A DNA stretch of 63,545 bases from Proteus myxofaciens ATCC 19692 (GCF_001654855.1 NZ_LXEN01000038.1:1-63545); one strand, 5' to 3'. Shown: positions 1-10,083, counted from the first letter of the stretch. Program-made: numbers and translations. The notes: a model not told the origin generated them from the letters alone.

Positions 1-3000
1 CTTTAGCTTACCGAGAATGTCGCAACTCTCTTCAATAACAACGTTTTTTAATCGCCCAGAAGTTGCTTCTATTTCCCCTCTCGCTTTTATATTTTGAAGT
101 TCAACATATCCATTTTTATTAATTATCCAGCCTGATTTTCCTGCTACATAATTATTTGATTGAATAACATTTCCTATTTTGGCGTTTGTGATAGACCCAT
201 CTTCGATAAATAAATCACGGATAAAGAGTTGCCCATTTTTGGCATACATAAACAGTTCCATCTTGCCATTTACAGGGTTATACCACGCAAAATTATTGGC
301 GTTATAGCCGATATAGGATTCTAATTTCCCGTTCTTAACCTGAGCACTAATCACCTGTCCCGCTGCGTTATAACTCACGCCATTGTGTTTAATGGTGATA
401 TTAATCGAGTGGGTCACAACACCGTCACCTGATTGCTCAAACGTGGCCTGCATTTTCTCCTGTATCATGCCCTCTTGTTTATCAAACTTAGCCTGAACCT
501 GTGTCTTATTTTCAGCAAATGCTTTGTCGGTTTTAGAGATAGCTTGAGAGTTTGAAATGATATCCGCTTGGGCTTTATCCATCTCAGTACGAATTGCCGT
601 AAAACGCTGACCAAAGGCTTCATCAAGCTTAGTGATTGAAATTTGTGCCTCTTCAATGGCTGACTTATTATCACCAACAGCTGAATAGACACGTTTCATT
701 TCCTGCGCCCATGCCTCGTTATCAGAGACTCGCAGTTGTTGAAGGTGGGAAATTCCTGCCTGAGCATTACCATCTCTCACTAATAAATCAGTAGACAGCT
801 GATAAGTGGCATTCACTAGCTCAGCGATAGACTCAGTATTCCAGTCGAGCTTTTGGTCGAGTTGTTTGCCTGCTTCTACGGTCAGGAATTTATCACTCAA
901 CTCGTCAAGAATGGCTTCAGTATTGTCGTCAGCTTGTCCTTTAACTTCTACAAAATGAGACTTACCGTATTCATTAACACTTCGCACATAAAACCAATAA
1001 TCATGCCCCGCCTTTAGTTGCCCTTTAGTCCAAAATTTGGCACGGCCTAAAAATTCAGACTTTGACTCTATCTCGTTTATATTGGCTATTCTATTTTCAC
1101 CAGAAAACCAGAACTCAAACTCAGTGCTGATAGTGTGTGGTGCGGTAATACGAGGAGTGAGTTTTATTTCAAAAAAACCAGATTCAACAGTTATTGAGTT
1201 AGGCGCGTTTGGTGTACCAATAACCATCTGCACTTTTGATTCATTACCAAGCATTCCATTGGTATCTCTACCTCTTACTCCTACAAGATAGTCGCCCGCC
1301 GCAAGCCCATTAAAGTAATACTCTAAATCAGTTGTGTTGCCAGTAGACACTACCTTGTTATTTCGATAGAGAGTGACATTAAATGAAATGTTTCTGTTGA
1401 TAGTTGTCGTCATCCACATGGCTCTAGCCTGAACCTGTGAGCTGTCATCAACATAAGCGACTGAAAGGCGTTCTATATTAGGAATTCGAATAATATTCTG
1501 TGTTGGAGGGATTCCAGTAAAATCAGCACCATCATCAACAATGCGCTCTTTTTGTGGTTCATGTTGAATGCAGTTGTATAGATAATTTCCATCACTATCT
1601 TCAGAAATAGAAATCACACGAAATAGTCTAGTAGTTAATGCGCTCTTGGAAACAGAAAATACACCATACTGCTTCAATCCATGAGGTATATTACGCAAAG
1701 TGACAACATTACTATCGATAGACTGAATATCTATTTTCTCGAACTTACCAGAAGTTCCTAAGAACGAGAATGTCCCTTTATCGTCATATTCCCAATCTAC
1801 AGGCGCATCAATAGTAACAGTGCTACCATTGACTGATAAAACCCGACCTCCTACTTTCACTCCCGCAAAGCTATCATCTGCAATTTCAATAATGTCGCCA
1901 GAGATGCAGTTAATTCCCTCTTTTCCTGTTGAGAATGTAACGCTATCTTTCTCCAGCTTTTCTGTCTGTAATATCCACTTACCCACTCTGTGAGCTTGTC
2001 CGCGACTAGTGCAACCAAAAGCAGTGACTTTCTTGACATTTACAGCACCGAAGCGCTGAATAAGATCGTCATCTTGAATAAATTCTCTCTCTTCCCCCCA
2101 ACCATTGCTCGGGTTTATCCATGACACCTCAATAGCGTTGTGACGAGCTGATTTCGCTGTTGATGTATATTTAAATTTGCCATTAATAACGTTTGAGTTT
2201 GTGTACGTCCATACGGGATCTGACGGTCTGTCTTGAAAGCACGTTAACTGCTGCCCGTCCCATAAAGGCATGCCACGAAATACAGACGCCAAGTCATCAA
2301 GCACTTCTTTGGCTTTTCGTTGAGAGGTAATATAAGCATTGAAAGTAAAGCGAGGCTCTTTGTTGCCAAACCCATCATCAATCAATTCATCACAGTAACG
2401 GGCGATGGCATATAGTGCGAATTTATCGACACCAAATGACCCAATCATTTCTCCTATGCCGTATCGCTCATTAGTCACTAAATCGTAAAAAACCCATGCA
2501 GGGTTATTAGTCCATGCTGGCTTGAAACGGCCAGTCCAAATGCCAGTGTAAGCTCGCGTTTCTGGATCATAATTATCAGGAACTTGGATAATCATCCCTT
2601 TAATATGATAGGTGCGATTTGGCGTATCACCGTATTGGGATTTATCAATTTTCATCCCGACAACAGCAGAGTTAGGATAAGAAAATTTAGCATCCGTTAT
2701 TTCTGTGTAACTCGCCCATACTGTGCCATTCTTCAGTGAATCACTCTTACTATCGTCAGTTAATCGAGAAACTCTAATTTGAAAAGGTTTCTTTTTAGGG
2801 GCATCGATGATATATGACTCTAAATATTGACCACTGATTTTACCAGTTATTTTTGCTGTTTCTGCATACACCCAACCAGAACCATCATTAACTTCAATAA
2901 GCATTTCCACAGTAGTATTGTACTGGTTTCCCTTATCATCTTGACTAAAAAGAGCAGAAACACCCAAAGTAAACCGAACTCGGTCGGTTTCTTGATCTGA

Positions 3001-3312
3001 AATGGTGCGTAAAATTGGTGTGCTTTTTTTTACCTCTACATTGACAGGAATTTCTTTTTCTACAAAGGGAAAGTCCTCTAATGGCTCTTGTGTTGGTGTT
3101 CCTGCTCGCCATTGAACCTCAACACCATGAATATTAGGATTTCCATCTTTATCTACAACAGGTGTGCCATTCAATAAAAAGCCTGACATACCACCGACGG
3201 GGCCTTCTATTGGCCCTTCTGAAACTAAATCAATGACATTAAGAAATTGTTTATTTTTTAAGTTGTCATCGAGCAATCTTGGAGTGCTGCCTCCACCGCC
3301 ACCTTTACCCAT
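1..3312 (-). CDS. J: Tail tip host-specificity protein J (partial)
   Basis: This is the central tail tip protein of a lambda-like siphovirus; it contacts the host receptor and initiates the tail baseplate. It starts at 3312 with the glycine-rich MGKGGGGG leader typical of gpJ, and reads openly for 1104 codons to the window edge, so the C-terminal receptor-binding part is missing. Around residues 250-400 it has the conserved stretch about bound tip domains (NPAWVFYDLVTNERYGIG), then fibronectin-like segments, then a coiled coil ending in a beta-helical fibre-like region (residues about 1000-1100). Its start overlaps the stop of the upstream tail gene I by one base. Confident by sequence type, order and length. 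Confidence 0.93.
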   Translation of the reverse strand, partial: MGKGGGGGSTPRLLDDNLKNKQFLNVIDLVSEGPIEGPVGGMSGFLLNGTPVVDKDGNPNIHGVEVQWRAGTPTQEPLEDFPFVEKEIPVNVEVKKSTPILRTISDQETDRVRFTLGVSALFSQDDKGNQYNTTVEMLIEVNDGSGWVYAETAKITGKISGQYLESYIIDAPKKKPFQIRVSRLTDDSKSDSLKNGTVWASYTEITDAKFSYPNSAVVGMKIDKSQYGDTPNRTYHIKGMIIQVPDNYDPETRAYTGIWTGRFKPAWTNNPAWVFYDLVTNERYGIGEMIGSFGVDKFALYAIARYCDELIDDGFGNKEPRFTFNAYITSQRKAKEVLDDLASVFRGMPLWDGQQLTCFQDRPSDPVWTYTNSNVINGKFKYTSTAKSARHNAIEVSWINPSNGWGEEREFIQDDDLIQRFGAVNVKKVTAFGCTSRGQAHRVGKWILQTEKLEKDSVTFSTGKEGINCISGDIIEIADDSFAGVKVGGRVLSVNGSTVTIDAPVDWEYDDKGTFSFLGTSGKFEKIDIQSIDSNVVTLRNIPHGLKQYGVFSVSKSALTTRLFRVISISEDSDGNYLYNCIQHEPQKERIVDDGADFTGIPPTQNIIRIPNIERLSVAYVDDSSQVQARAMWMTTTINRNISFNVTLYRNNKVVSTGNTTDLEYYFNGLAAGDYLVGVRGRDTNGMLGNESKVQMVIGTPNAPNSITVESGFFEIKLTPRITAPHTISTEFEFWFSGENRIANINEIESKSEFLGRAKFWTKGQLKAGHDYWFYVRSVNEYGKSHFVEVKGQADDNTEAILDELSDKFLTVEAGKQLDQKLDWNTESIAELVNATYQLSTDLLVRDGNAQAGISHLQQLRVSDNEAWAQEMKRVYSAVGDNKSAIEEAQISITKLDEAFGQRFTAIRTEMDKAQADIISNSQAISKTDKAFAENKTQVQAKFDKQEGMIQEKMQATFEQSGDGVVTHSINITIKHNGVSYNAAGQVISAQVKNGKLESYIGYNANNFAWYNPVNGKMELFMYAKNGQLFIRDLFIEDGSITNAKIGNVIQSNNYVAGKSGWIINKNGYVELQNIKARGEIEATSGRLKNVVIEESCDILGKLK

Positions 3313-3878
3313 TAAACAGTCTCCAAGCCTTGTGATATTACATTTGAACCCACAACCATCTCGCCATAACAAATAGGAACTGGATAACCTTGCCCGACTC
3401 TATTTGATAATGAGCTGAAATACTGGTTACTTTCAGAGTTTCTTCCCTCTATACTTGGTGCTGACGGTGTTTTAGTTAGCATGGTTGCCAATCCTGCTGC
3501 GGCCACACCTACACCTGCGGCAAATAATGCGGTCGATGTCATTGTTGCCAAAAATCCGCCTGGTATTAAAAGCGATGCACCAATTAAAGCGGCACCACCA
3601 ATAATGCCTAACCAACCACCTGACTTTGCACCACCAACAATAGGAACGATCGTAATAACATCACCGTCATTTAATATCGTATTTAATCCAGCGGAAATAT
3701 TATTATCGGTCATATCATTACCGGCAATACGAACACGAAATTGACCTTGGTTAATCTCTTTTTTCAACCCATTAATTTGGTAACAAAGACAGCGCAAAGC
3801 TTCACCAGCATTGCTTACTTCAAGTTCAAATCTGCGTCCAAATTTGCGTAAATAGCCTGCAAACTGTAGTTTGACCAT
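3312..3878 (-). CDS. I: Tail assembly protein I
   Basis: This 188-residue protein matches lambda gpI, which is needed for tail tip assembly but is not found in the finished tail. The N-terminal half has a ubiquitin-like fold pattern (VRIAGNDMTDN, then DGDVITIVPIVGGAKSGG). A hydrophobic, glycine- and alanine-rich segment at about residues 85-135 looks like one or two membrane segments. The gene overlaps K upstream by 64 bases, an arrangement also seen in lambda, which suggests translational coupling. Confidence 0.88.
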   Translation of the reverse strand: MVKLQFAGYLRKFGRRFELEVSNAGEALRCLCYQINGLKKEINQGQFRVRIAGNDMTDNNISAGLNTILNDGDVITIVPIVGGAKSGGWLGIIGGAALIGASLLIPGGFLATMTSTALFAAGVGVAAAGLATMLTKTPSAPSIEGRNSESNQYFSSLSNRVGQGYPVPICYGEMVVGSNVISQGLETV

Positions 3879-4534
3879 TGTTTATGTCTCCAAATACTGT
3901 GCGTGTATTTAAACCAGTAACCACCGTAAGTATCGCGCTTACTCAGTCGGTCTGGTCTGTGATGCAGTATCTCTTGATTACCCAAGTACAAAGCTGCATG
4001 ACAAGGCTTTGAAGTGCCTAAACAAATTAATATCATGTCGCCTGCTTGAGCTTCCTCAACTTGATAGAAACCCTGCTTAACGGTGTTATCAAGATAGAGA
4101 TTTTGCTCTGTGTACCACCATTCATCAGGGCGAATGAAATCATCTAGCTGAATACCTGAAAGATGATAAGCATCGCGTATAATGGAATAGCAATCCTGCT
4201 CACCATGCTTAAACTCTCTACCTAACAGTGGCGCTATTGGCCTGAACTTATGGATTACACCATTACATACCAACCACCAAGGTAAGTTTGTTTTCCTTTG
4301 CATGGATATATCACCAGAACTTAAGAAAGGACTTCCGTCAGGGTGGCTGTGAACAATGGCTTTAACGTCTGAATAACACTCCGCCGTCATCCAATCACTT
4401 GGATTTATTTCAAAGTAGTTTTGTGGATCTGAATGTATATTTCTGCAAGGGAAGTATCTGTCGCCCGAAATTAAACCACACGACTCCCTCGCACCCTCCG
4501 CTTTCGCGTGAGCGATTATGTCTTTTTCAATCAT
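3815..4534 (-). CDS. K: Tail assembly protein K: JAMM peptidase plus NlpC/P60
   Basis: This 239-residue protein has two domains. The N-terminal JAMM/MPN metalloprotease has its zinc ligands in VHSHPDGSPFLSSGD (His62, His64, Asp75). The C-terminal NlpC/P60 domain has a candidate catalytic Cys115 (GEQDCYSIIRD) and His179 (CHAALYLG). Lambda gpK has the same architecture and helps build the tail tip; the P60 domain probably cuts peptidoglycan during entry. It sits between L and I as in lambda. Both active sites look intact. Confidence 0.93.
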   Translation of the reverse strand: MIEKDIIAHAKAEGARESCGLISGDRYFPCRNIHSDPQNYFEINPSDWMTAECYSDVKAIVHSHPDGSPFLSSGDISMQRKTNLPWWLVCNGVIHKFRPIAPLLGREFKHGEQDCYSIIRDAYHLSGIQLDDFIRPDEWWYTEQNLYLDNTVKQGFYQVEEAQAGDMILICLGTSKPCHAALYLGNQEILHHRPDRLSKRDTYGGYWFKYTHSIWRHKQWSNYSLQAIYANLDADLNLK

Positions 4535-4537
4535 GGA

Positions 4538-5236
4538 TTAACCTAATTTATTTGAACCTAAATACCCACCAAAGGGCATTTTTCCCTTATGTCTTAATTT
4601 GCACCCGCTGTATTTATGAGAGCATTTATCTTTTAATGGGTCGGTTGTCAGCTGGTCTTTTTCATCTGCAACAGGAGGGCCGTCATACCCACAATCAAAT
4701 CCTCGGTATCGCCAAGAACAAATATCGGCCTGAATAACTCTTCTAGGTATCAGGGCGTTATCTGTTTCTGTTGGAAGCGCTAATATATATGTCACAAAGT
4801 CTGAGTCTGAACTTTCTCGTTGTTCGATAACGTATTTTTGCACGGCTTCTCTAGTTGGATCTGCCTGTGGGTTTCCGTTAGGAAAATTGACAGCATCTAG
4901 ATATTGTTCTAGAACCTGCCTGCGAGTAACGATAGCACCTAGCGCATCATCGTAATCGTTATTAATAGCAGTTAACATTCCGTCAAAGTTAGCAAACGTC
5001 ATTTTTGGTCTGTCTGATGCACCCTGAGCTGTTACACTAAACCCTGTAACCTGAACTGGATAAGGCTCATAGCGCAATCCTTGCCAGATAATAGGTTTTA
5101 ATAAGCCATTCATGCCATCATGAAATCGGTAAACATCTCCACCAAAACGGCTTAAATCGACCTCATACAGATCTAACATTGCATTTTGCTGTAGGTCTGC
5201 AACATCTATACGCATTTCTTGAGGTATATCCCTCAT
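4538..5236 (-). CDS. L: Minor tail protein L (iron-sulfur tail tip protein)
   Basis: This 232-residue tail tip protein matches lambda gpL. The C-terminal domain carries cysteines at 173, 182, 205 and 212, the spacing known to bind a [4Fe-4S] cluster in lambda gpL. The N-terminal domain (residues about 20-100) resembles the tail tube fold. The start overlaps the stop of M by four bases and the gene lies in the order M, L, K, I, J. Confidence 0.92.
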   Translation of the reverse strand: MRDIPQEMRIDVADLQQNAMLDLYEVDLSRFGGDVYRFHDGMNGLLKPIIWQGLRYEPYPVQVTGFSVTAQGASDRPKMTFANFDGMLTAINNDYDDALGAIVTRRQVLEQYLDAVNFPNGNPQADPTREAVQKYVIEQRESSDSDFVTYILALPTETDNALIPRRVIQADICSWRYRGFDCGYDGPPVADEKDQLTTDPLKDKCSHKYSGCKLRHKGKMPFGGYLGSNKLG

Positions 5237-5562
5237 GCAACAACCTCCTCAAATATGCAATCTATCTGCCATGCCGATGCTCTAGGTGTTACCTGCCAGC
5301 CACGACAGACAAATTTACGTTTAAAATTATCATCACTGGTTAGCCATAAGAATGATTCAACCGCGCCTCGAGACTTAAGAAACCCATCAATCTGTTTTCC
5401 AATATCAGCCCGTTTAATAAATGAAAGCTGATAGGTCTTTAATTGGTTGTTAATCCCGTCTTTAGCTCGTTGTTCGTAGCCGTTACCAAACTTAGCCACC
5501 TTCACCTTAGGCTCATTACCTACCTGATAAGCCGTTTCAGGTCGCCACTTAAACTCTTCCAT
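5233..5562 (-). CDS. M: Minor tail protein M
   Basis: This 109-residue protein belongs to the gpM family of lambda-like tail tip proteins. Typical features are the N-terminal FKWRPETAYQVGNEPKVKVAKFGNGYEQR and the C-terminal WQVTPRASAWQIDCIFEEV. It is followed by L with a four-base overlap. A minus-strand terminator lies just upstream, so its late transcription probably depends on Q antitermination. Confidence 0.9.
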   Translation of the reverse strand: MEEFKWRPETAYQVGNEPKVKVAKFGNGYEQRAKDGINNQLKTYQLSFIKRADIGKQIDGFLKSRGAVESFLWLTSDDNFKRKFVCRGWQVTPRASAWQIDCIFEEVVA

Positions 5563-5573
5563 TGGTTACTCCA

Positions 5574-5602
5574 ATAAAAAAGGCGACACAAAGCCGCCTG
5601 AT
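5574..5602 (-). terminator. Rho-independent terminator before M
   Basis: On the minus strand a G+C-rich stem (AGGCG pairing with CGCCT) is followed by a run of six T. It lies between the moron at 5708-5965 and gene M, so it would stop any minus-strand transcript that is not antiterminated. Confidence 0.6.
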
Positions 5603-5707
5603 CAAATATCAGGATATTAATAAATATCCATTAGGTTATTTTATGTATTCAGTCCAGAGAAACTTGCCGAAGGAATGGCTGACTTACTTCGGTGTGAGGA
5701 TTTTAAA

Positions 5708-5965
5708 ATGTCAGAAAATAATAAAGGATCATATGAAGATTCAATGTTGCAGTATCTTACAGCTTTACGAGCAGAGACTGCATTCCATAAAACCGTGTTA
5801 TTTGTATTAGCTAAAAAGAACCTAAATCAGGATGATAAAGAAATAATAAGAAGGTTAATTGATAGTTCTAAACAAAGAGATAAAGCGGCAAACACTGAAA
5901 TTCTTAGCAATATATATTCAGAGGAGATAGAAAAATGCTTTGAATTATTTATGGATAATATTTAA
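5708..5965 (+). CDS. Small moron-like protein within the tail operon
   Basis: This 85-residue protein is not recognised. It is one of very few plus-strand genes inside the minus-strand late operon, which marks it as a moron (a separately expressed cargo gene). The start at 5708 is preceded by GAGGA about seven bases upstream. The product is mainly helical and charged (LAKKNLNQDDKEIIRRLIDSSKQRDKAA), with no signal peptide. Its last bases overlap the end of the convergent gene at 5962-6240. Possible roles such as lysogenic conversion or exclusion are inference only. Confidence 0.6.
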   Translation: MSENNKGSYEDSMLQYLTALRAETAFHKTVLFVLAKKNLNQDDKEIIRRLIDSSKQRDKAANTEILSNIYSEEIEKCFELFMDNI

Positions 5966-6240
5966 TCGCTTACGGTTGTTTGTGAATTAAAAAAAGCCTC
6001 GTCAACACCAGTTTTACATTCATATAATTTTAGTAACTTCTCTTTTTCACAGCTCGTTGCCTTTTGCATATCAGCGAGCTGTTTTTCCAATGCTTCAATT
6101 CTTTTTACTAAATCTTCCATCGATGGCGCAGATGATATTAATGCGGATTTAATCACTACTGCTTTAGCTATTACGTTCCCGTTGCTATCTTTCATTACTC
6201 CATTACCATCCATCATTAACATATTTTCTTGATTACTCAT
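5962..6240 (-). CDS. Hypothetical protein downstream of the tape measure
   Basis: This 92-residue protein is not recognised. It has a short glycine-containing N-terminus (MMDGNGVMKDSNGNVIAKA), then a coiled coil (residues about 40-75, SMEDLVKRIEALEKQLADMQKA). It sits 15 bases after the tape measure gene and before M, so it may be a small virion or tail assembly protein. Confidence 0.6.
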   Translation of the reverse strand: MSNQENMLMMDGNGVMKDSNGNVIAKAVVIKSALISSAPSMEDLVKRIEALEKQLADMQKATSCEKEKLLKLYECKTGVDEAFFNSQTTVSD

Positions 6241-6255
6241 AACTACCTCTCTTAA

Positions 6256-9200
6256 TTACCAACTTCTTGATTTTTCCAAAGCACCACCACTACGCATTTC
6301 GGTTCCTAGCACGTCATAAACCGTACCTCTTACCATTTGCTGTATCTGTTGTGCTTCCTTTTGTGTGATGCCATTAGGTGCCTGAACTTGGAATGTGAAG
6401 TGCATATCCCCCATGCTGACACCGTTACCGCCTTTACCCATTTGCCGATTACTAATAACTCGACCATTGTCACCAGGTATCATGTATTGATTACCGTTTG
6501 ATGCTTTGAATATCTCAGGCTTACCGCCCTCACCAACTCGATACATTGAACCAGCATTTACGGGACCACCATTTTTACGAGCACCTGCTAGCGCAATCAT
6601 AGCGGGTATTGCTGTTGCCATTGCCGCCATACCCCATGTAGCAGCAGAACCCATAGTAGCAATACTGGTTGTTGCTGCCGCTGGAGCCATAGCATTTGTA
6701 ATAGCCGCACCAGTAGTTGTTGCCTCCGCTACAGCTTGAATATTTGAAGCCTTGCGCATAGCAATTTCAGTAACCATATTCTTAACTTGTTGCATACCCA
6801 TTTCAACCAGAGCACTAACCGCTTGATCAACAATTGTTGAGGCTACATTTTTAAACGCATCATTTAAGTTTTGAGTACCAGTTAATAGCCCTGTGAGCAC
6901 GTTAGAAGAACGTTGCCCTAATGCGTCTAGTCCATCGGCTAAGAATTGATTGGCTTGACTCTGATTGCGCCATATCTCCCATTGAGCATTCATGCGGTCT
7001 TGCTCGTACTGGGTATTAGCGGCATTCATTAACTCTAAGCCACGCTGAGTGATAGCACCTTTTTCGGTCTCAAATTGGCGGATCATTTCAAGTTGCTTTG
7101 CATGCTGATTAGCTAATTCTTGAATAGGGTCATATTGTCCTTTGACTTCATCGATAGGATCGACAGTAGCATTTATTTTTATTTCAGCCATGCCGATATC
7201 AAAAGCCTTCATTGCTTTATTGCCTAACGCCTTAAACGTTTCCTCATCAATGAAATCATTATCAAACATACGCTTAAGCTCTTCAGCTTCTTGTCTGAAT
7301 GCCCTTGAAAGCTTGAGTTCTGGGGTAACTTCTTGCGACTTGATAAAGTCATCAACTTTCTGCTTGAGATTGAAAATTTCAGATGCTTCTTTAGCAATAG
7401 CTTCTTTCTGCTTATTAGTTGCTTTCTCACCTAAACTCTGCACGGCATTATACACAGCCATCTCTCGGGTAATGTCAAACATACCAGAGTTCAGTAGTTC
7501 AAATTCCTTTCTTAGAGATTCAGTCTGTTGCCGTTGCTTTCTAATAGCATCTTCAATGTGATTATTTTCTTTATTATTTGATTTTAATGACTTATTTTTA
7601 TTAGTGAGATTTTCTCTTGCTGTTGCTTCTTCTTTTAGTAATTGTATGTAACGTTTTCTTTGTCCTTCATCGGTCATTCCCATTTGAGTGGCAGCAATTT
7701 CTGCTCGATACTTTATTGCCGCATCCTTTCCTTGCTCCATTTCAATTTTTAATGCGGTAACATTGTTCTCGATGCTTTGAAGCATAACCTCAAAACCATT
7801 GTCTAACTTAACACTCAAAGCATTTCTAAGATTGGAAATAGCAATTTCGGCTTCTTCAGGAGGGGTTTTAGCTTCCTCTAGCGCCTTTTTAAGCTTGTCT
7901 ATTTGGATTTCCATATCAGCAATGACTGGCGAACCTGATTCTAATGTCTGTAGCAATAACTCATTAGCTTCATTCAAACCACCAACGGATTTTAGATATA
8001 AAGCATTAGCTTCTATCTGCTCATCGGTCTTACCTGTTCTTTCCTTTTCAGTTTTATTTAATAATTCAAGTGAGCGAGAGTAACGTTTATTTTCATTTTC
8101 TAAATCAGCTTGACTGCCTTGTAAGGTTTTTAGTCTTTGCTGTTGTTCCTCAAGAACTGTGTTGTAATCTCTCCCAAAATTATCCTCTCGCCATTTGATT
8201 GGATTTTTTTTCATGTACTCAATTTGAGCTAGGGTAGATCTTATTTTCTCCGAAAGAGAATCTATTTCTTTTGTGTTTGTTTTAATGACTATTTCTGTCT
8301 TTGTAGCGCTAGCAACTATCTGTTTTGAATTTAACTCATCTAGTTTTTCAATAGCCTCATTAATCTTTGATTTATAATCATCAATAGATGAATTATTACT
8401 CATTGACTGATAAAGAGCATACACACCAGCAGCCGCTAGCATAAACAAACCAGCAGGACCACCTAACAATGCCATTGCACTTTTTAACCCGTTCATAGCA
8501 ACACTTTGAGCTTGCGTAGCCAGCGTTACTTTTGCTGATGCTGTCGCAACGGCCTCATTTGCGGATTTTAGCGTCGCCTTGCCTTTTTGCTCTAATGCGA
8601 TTGCTGCATTTAGTTTTTGAGTTGCTAGTGCCTCTGCCTCTTTTGCTGCGGCAATACGAGTTTCTATTGCAGCTATCTCTTTGCCAGTAACTGACAACTG
8701 TGTCTTTATTTTATTTTCTGTGGCATAGAGCGCGTTTTTCGCCTTATTTACGGATATCAAATTCTTTTCAGTTGCCGCTATCTGATAAGTCTCTTCGGCG
8801 TCTTTAACAATCATCGCCTGACGCTTTCTTAATGCTTCTAAATCCTGAATTTTTGCATCTGTAGAGCGTTCTATCTCAGTGATAGCGCTTTTTTCGACGT
8901 TAACAGAAGCTAGCTTACTCTGAGCTTCATCTTTTGCAGCTTTCGCATTTAATACTTGCTGAGAAGCAGCAGCTTGAAGTGCCTTCGCTTCTTTCTGAGC
9001 CGCCTTAGCGTGTTCTAGCTCAGCTTGCGTGGCTAAAATAGCCGCCTTGGCATGCTGAACGAGCTGACTAGTGGCACTGCCGATATTGCTAACATAACCC
9101 GCACCAAATGTTCCAGATACAGTACTTAAAACACCAGCAAATCTATTATTTACCTGAGAGGCTTTTTCTGTTTTTGCAGATTGCGCACCAATGCTTCCTG

Positions 9201-9423
9201 TTAATTCTGACATTTGTCTAGATAACTTATTAACCTCAGGCATTTTTAAGGATGTTCCCACACTTGAAGCTGTTTTATCTAATTTATTAAAGGAGTCCGT
9301 TGTTTTTTCTGTTGCACCCTCTAGTTCTGATAAAGCTTTACTTACATCTTTTTCACCTTGTAACAAGGGCTTTATATCCATTGAAACTTGATAGACAATA
9401 CCGCCAACATTTTGCTCTGACAT
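6256..9423 (-). CDS. H: Tape measure protein
   Basis: This protein of about 1055 residues sets tail length and is ejected with the DNA. The N-terminal 320 residues are rich in alanine and form long coiled coils (KAAQKEAKALQAAASQQ). A hydrophobic segment lies near residue 335 (GGPAGLFMLAAAGVYAL) and another in the last 130 residues (MAAMATAIPAMIALAGA). I chose the ATG at 9423 because AGGAGA precedes it by about seven bases; an in-frame ATG at 9456 has no such site. By the usual ratio of about 0.15 nm per residue the tail would be roughly 150-160 nm long. Confidence 0.93.
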   Translation of the reverse strand: MSEQNVGGIVYQVSMDIKPLLQGEKDVSKALSELEGATEKTTDSFNKLDKTASSVGTSLKMPEVNKLSRQMSELTGSIGAQSAKTEKASQVNNRFAGVLSTVSGTFGAGYVSNIGSATSQLVQHAKAAILATQAELEHAKAAQKEAKALQAAASQQVLNAKAAKDEAQSKLASVNVEKSAITEIERSTDAKIQDLEALRKRQAMIVKDAEETYQIAATEKNLISVNKAKNALYATENKIKTQLSVTGKEIAAIETRIAAAKEAEALATQKLNAAIALEQKGKATLKSANEAVATASAKVTLATQAQSVAMNGLKSAMALLGGPAGLFMLAAAGVYALYQSMSNNSSIDDYKSKINEAIEKLDELNSKQIVASATKTEIVIKTNTKEIDSLSEKIRSTLAQIEYMKKNPIKWREDNFGRDYNTVLEEQQQRLKTLQGSQADLENENKRYSRSLELLNKTEKERTGKTDEQIEANALYLKSVGGLNEANELLLQTLESGSPVIADMEIQIDKLKKALEEAKTPPEEAEIAISNLRNALSVKLDNGFEVMLQSIENNVTALKIEMEQGKDAAIKYRAEIAATQMGMTDEGQRKRYIQLLKEEATARENLTNKNKSLKSNNKENNHIEDAIRKQRQQTESLRKEFELLNSGMFDITREMAVYNAVQSLGEKATNKQKEAIAKEASEIFNLKQKVDDFIKSQEVTPELKLSRAFRQEAEELKRMFDNDFIDEETFKALGNKAMKAFDIGMAEIKINATVDPIDEVKGQYDPIQELANQHAKQLEMIRQFETEKGAITQRGLELMNAANTQYEQDRMNAQWEIWRNQSQANQFLADGLDALGQRSSNVLTGLLTGTQNLNDAFKNVASTIVDQAVSALVEMGMQQVKNMVTEIAMRKASNIQAVAEATTTGAAITNAMAPAAATTSIATMGSAATWGMAAMATAIPAMIALAGARKNGGPVNAGSMYRVGEGGKPEIFKASNGNQYMIPGDNGRVISNRQMGKGGNGVSMGDMHFTFQVQAPNGITQKEAQQIQQMVRGTVYDVLGTEMRSGGALEKSRSW

Positions 9424-9440
9424 TTTAAAGTCTCCTAAAA

Positions 9441-9467
9441 AAAGAAAACCCGCCAAAATTGACGGGT
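9441..9467 (-). terminator. Rho-independent terminator before the tape measure gene
   Basis: The minus strand has ACCCGTC, a six-base AATTTT loop and GGCGGGT, followed by TTTTC and a run of seven T. It would end the transcript of the gene at 9487-10023 and insulate it from the tape measure gene. Confidence 0.75.
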
Positions 9468-9486
9468 CTTATGCATAAATCGTTAA

Positions 9487-10023
9487 TTAAAAAATCTTAT
9501 AAAATAGATATTTTATCTTTCTTTCGTACACTCCTGGGATACCTTTGGAACGAGTAGATATGTAAGAATAAAAAACAACATCATCACCAACTATTTGGTC
9601 ATTTATTTTAAAATAGTATGGCTCAATTCTTTTTATACTTTCCTGTCCATAATTATAGTCTCTGTCAAAATAACAAATAGAATGACCGTTAATATTTTGT
9701 CCTAATGTATTTTTTGCAACATAATTTATGAATACTTTTTGTGAATCAAACTTAACAAGACCATCTTTCATTAGTTCCTTAACGGGTTCAGGCATGTTGT
9801 TTATTTTTTTAGTAGTAATATCGTCAGGTAGCTTAGTAATTTCATATCGGAAATCATCCATTTTATAAGAAGATGGATTCTTCATTAATACCTTAGTCAT
9901 CTCTGAACAAAAAGAAACCGCATAAAAATTATCAGCTTCCTTTTGTGGCATCAAATTAACCGAAATGCCCGCAAGAGCAATAACCGCCAATATAGACAAA
10001 AGTATAAGCAGCACTTTCCTCAC
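9487..10023 (-). CDS. Membrane-anchored or secreted hypothetical protein (moron candidate)
   Basis: This 178-residue protein is not recognised. Residues 1-25 form a hydrophobic N-terminal segment after a basic start (MRKVLLILLSILAVIALAGI), which suggests a membrane anchor or signal peptide with the rest in the periplasm. It has its own terminator and lies between the tape measure gene and the antirepressor genes, outside the core tail set. Envelope-targeted prophage cargo often blocks superinfection, but that role is only inferred here. Confidence 0.6.
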   Translation of the reverse strand: MRKVLLILLSILAVIALAGISVNLMPQKEADNFYAVSFCSEMTKVLMKNPSSYKMDDFRYEITKLPDDITTKKINNMPEPVKELMKDGLVKFDSQKVFINYVAKNTLGQNINGHSICYFDRDYNYGQESIKRIEPYYFKINDQIVGDDVVFYSYISTRSKGIPGVYERKIKYLFYKIF

Positions 10024-10083
10024 AACACCATCCTCGTTAGTTAATTTGTTATTAGTTTAGCTGTTTGTGGTGCAAAGAAAAGC

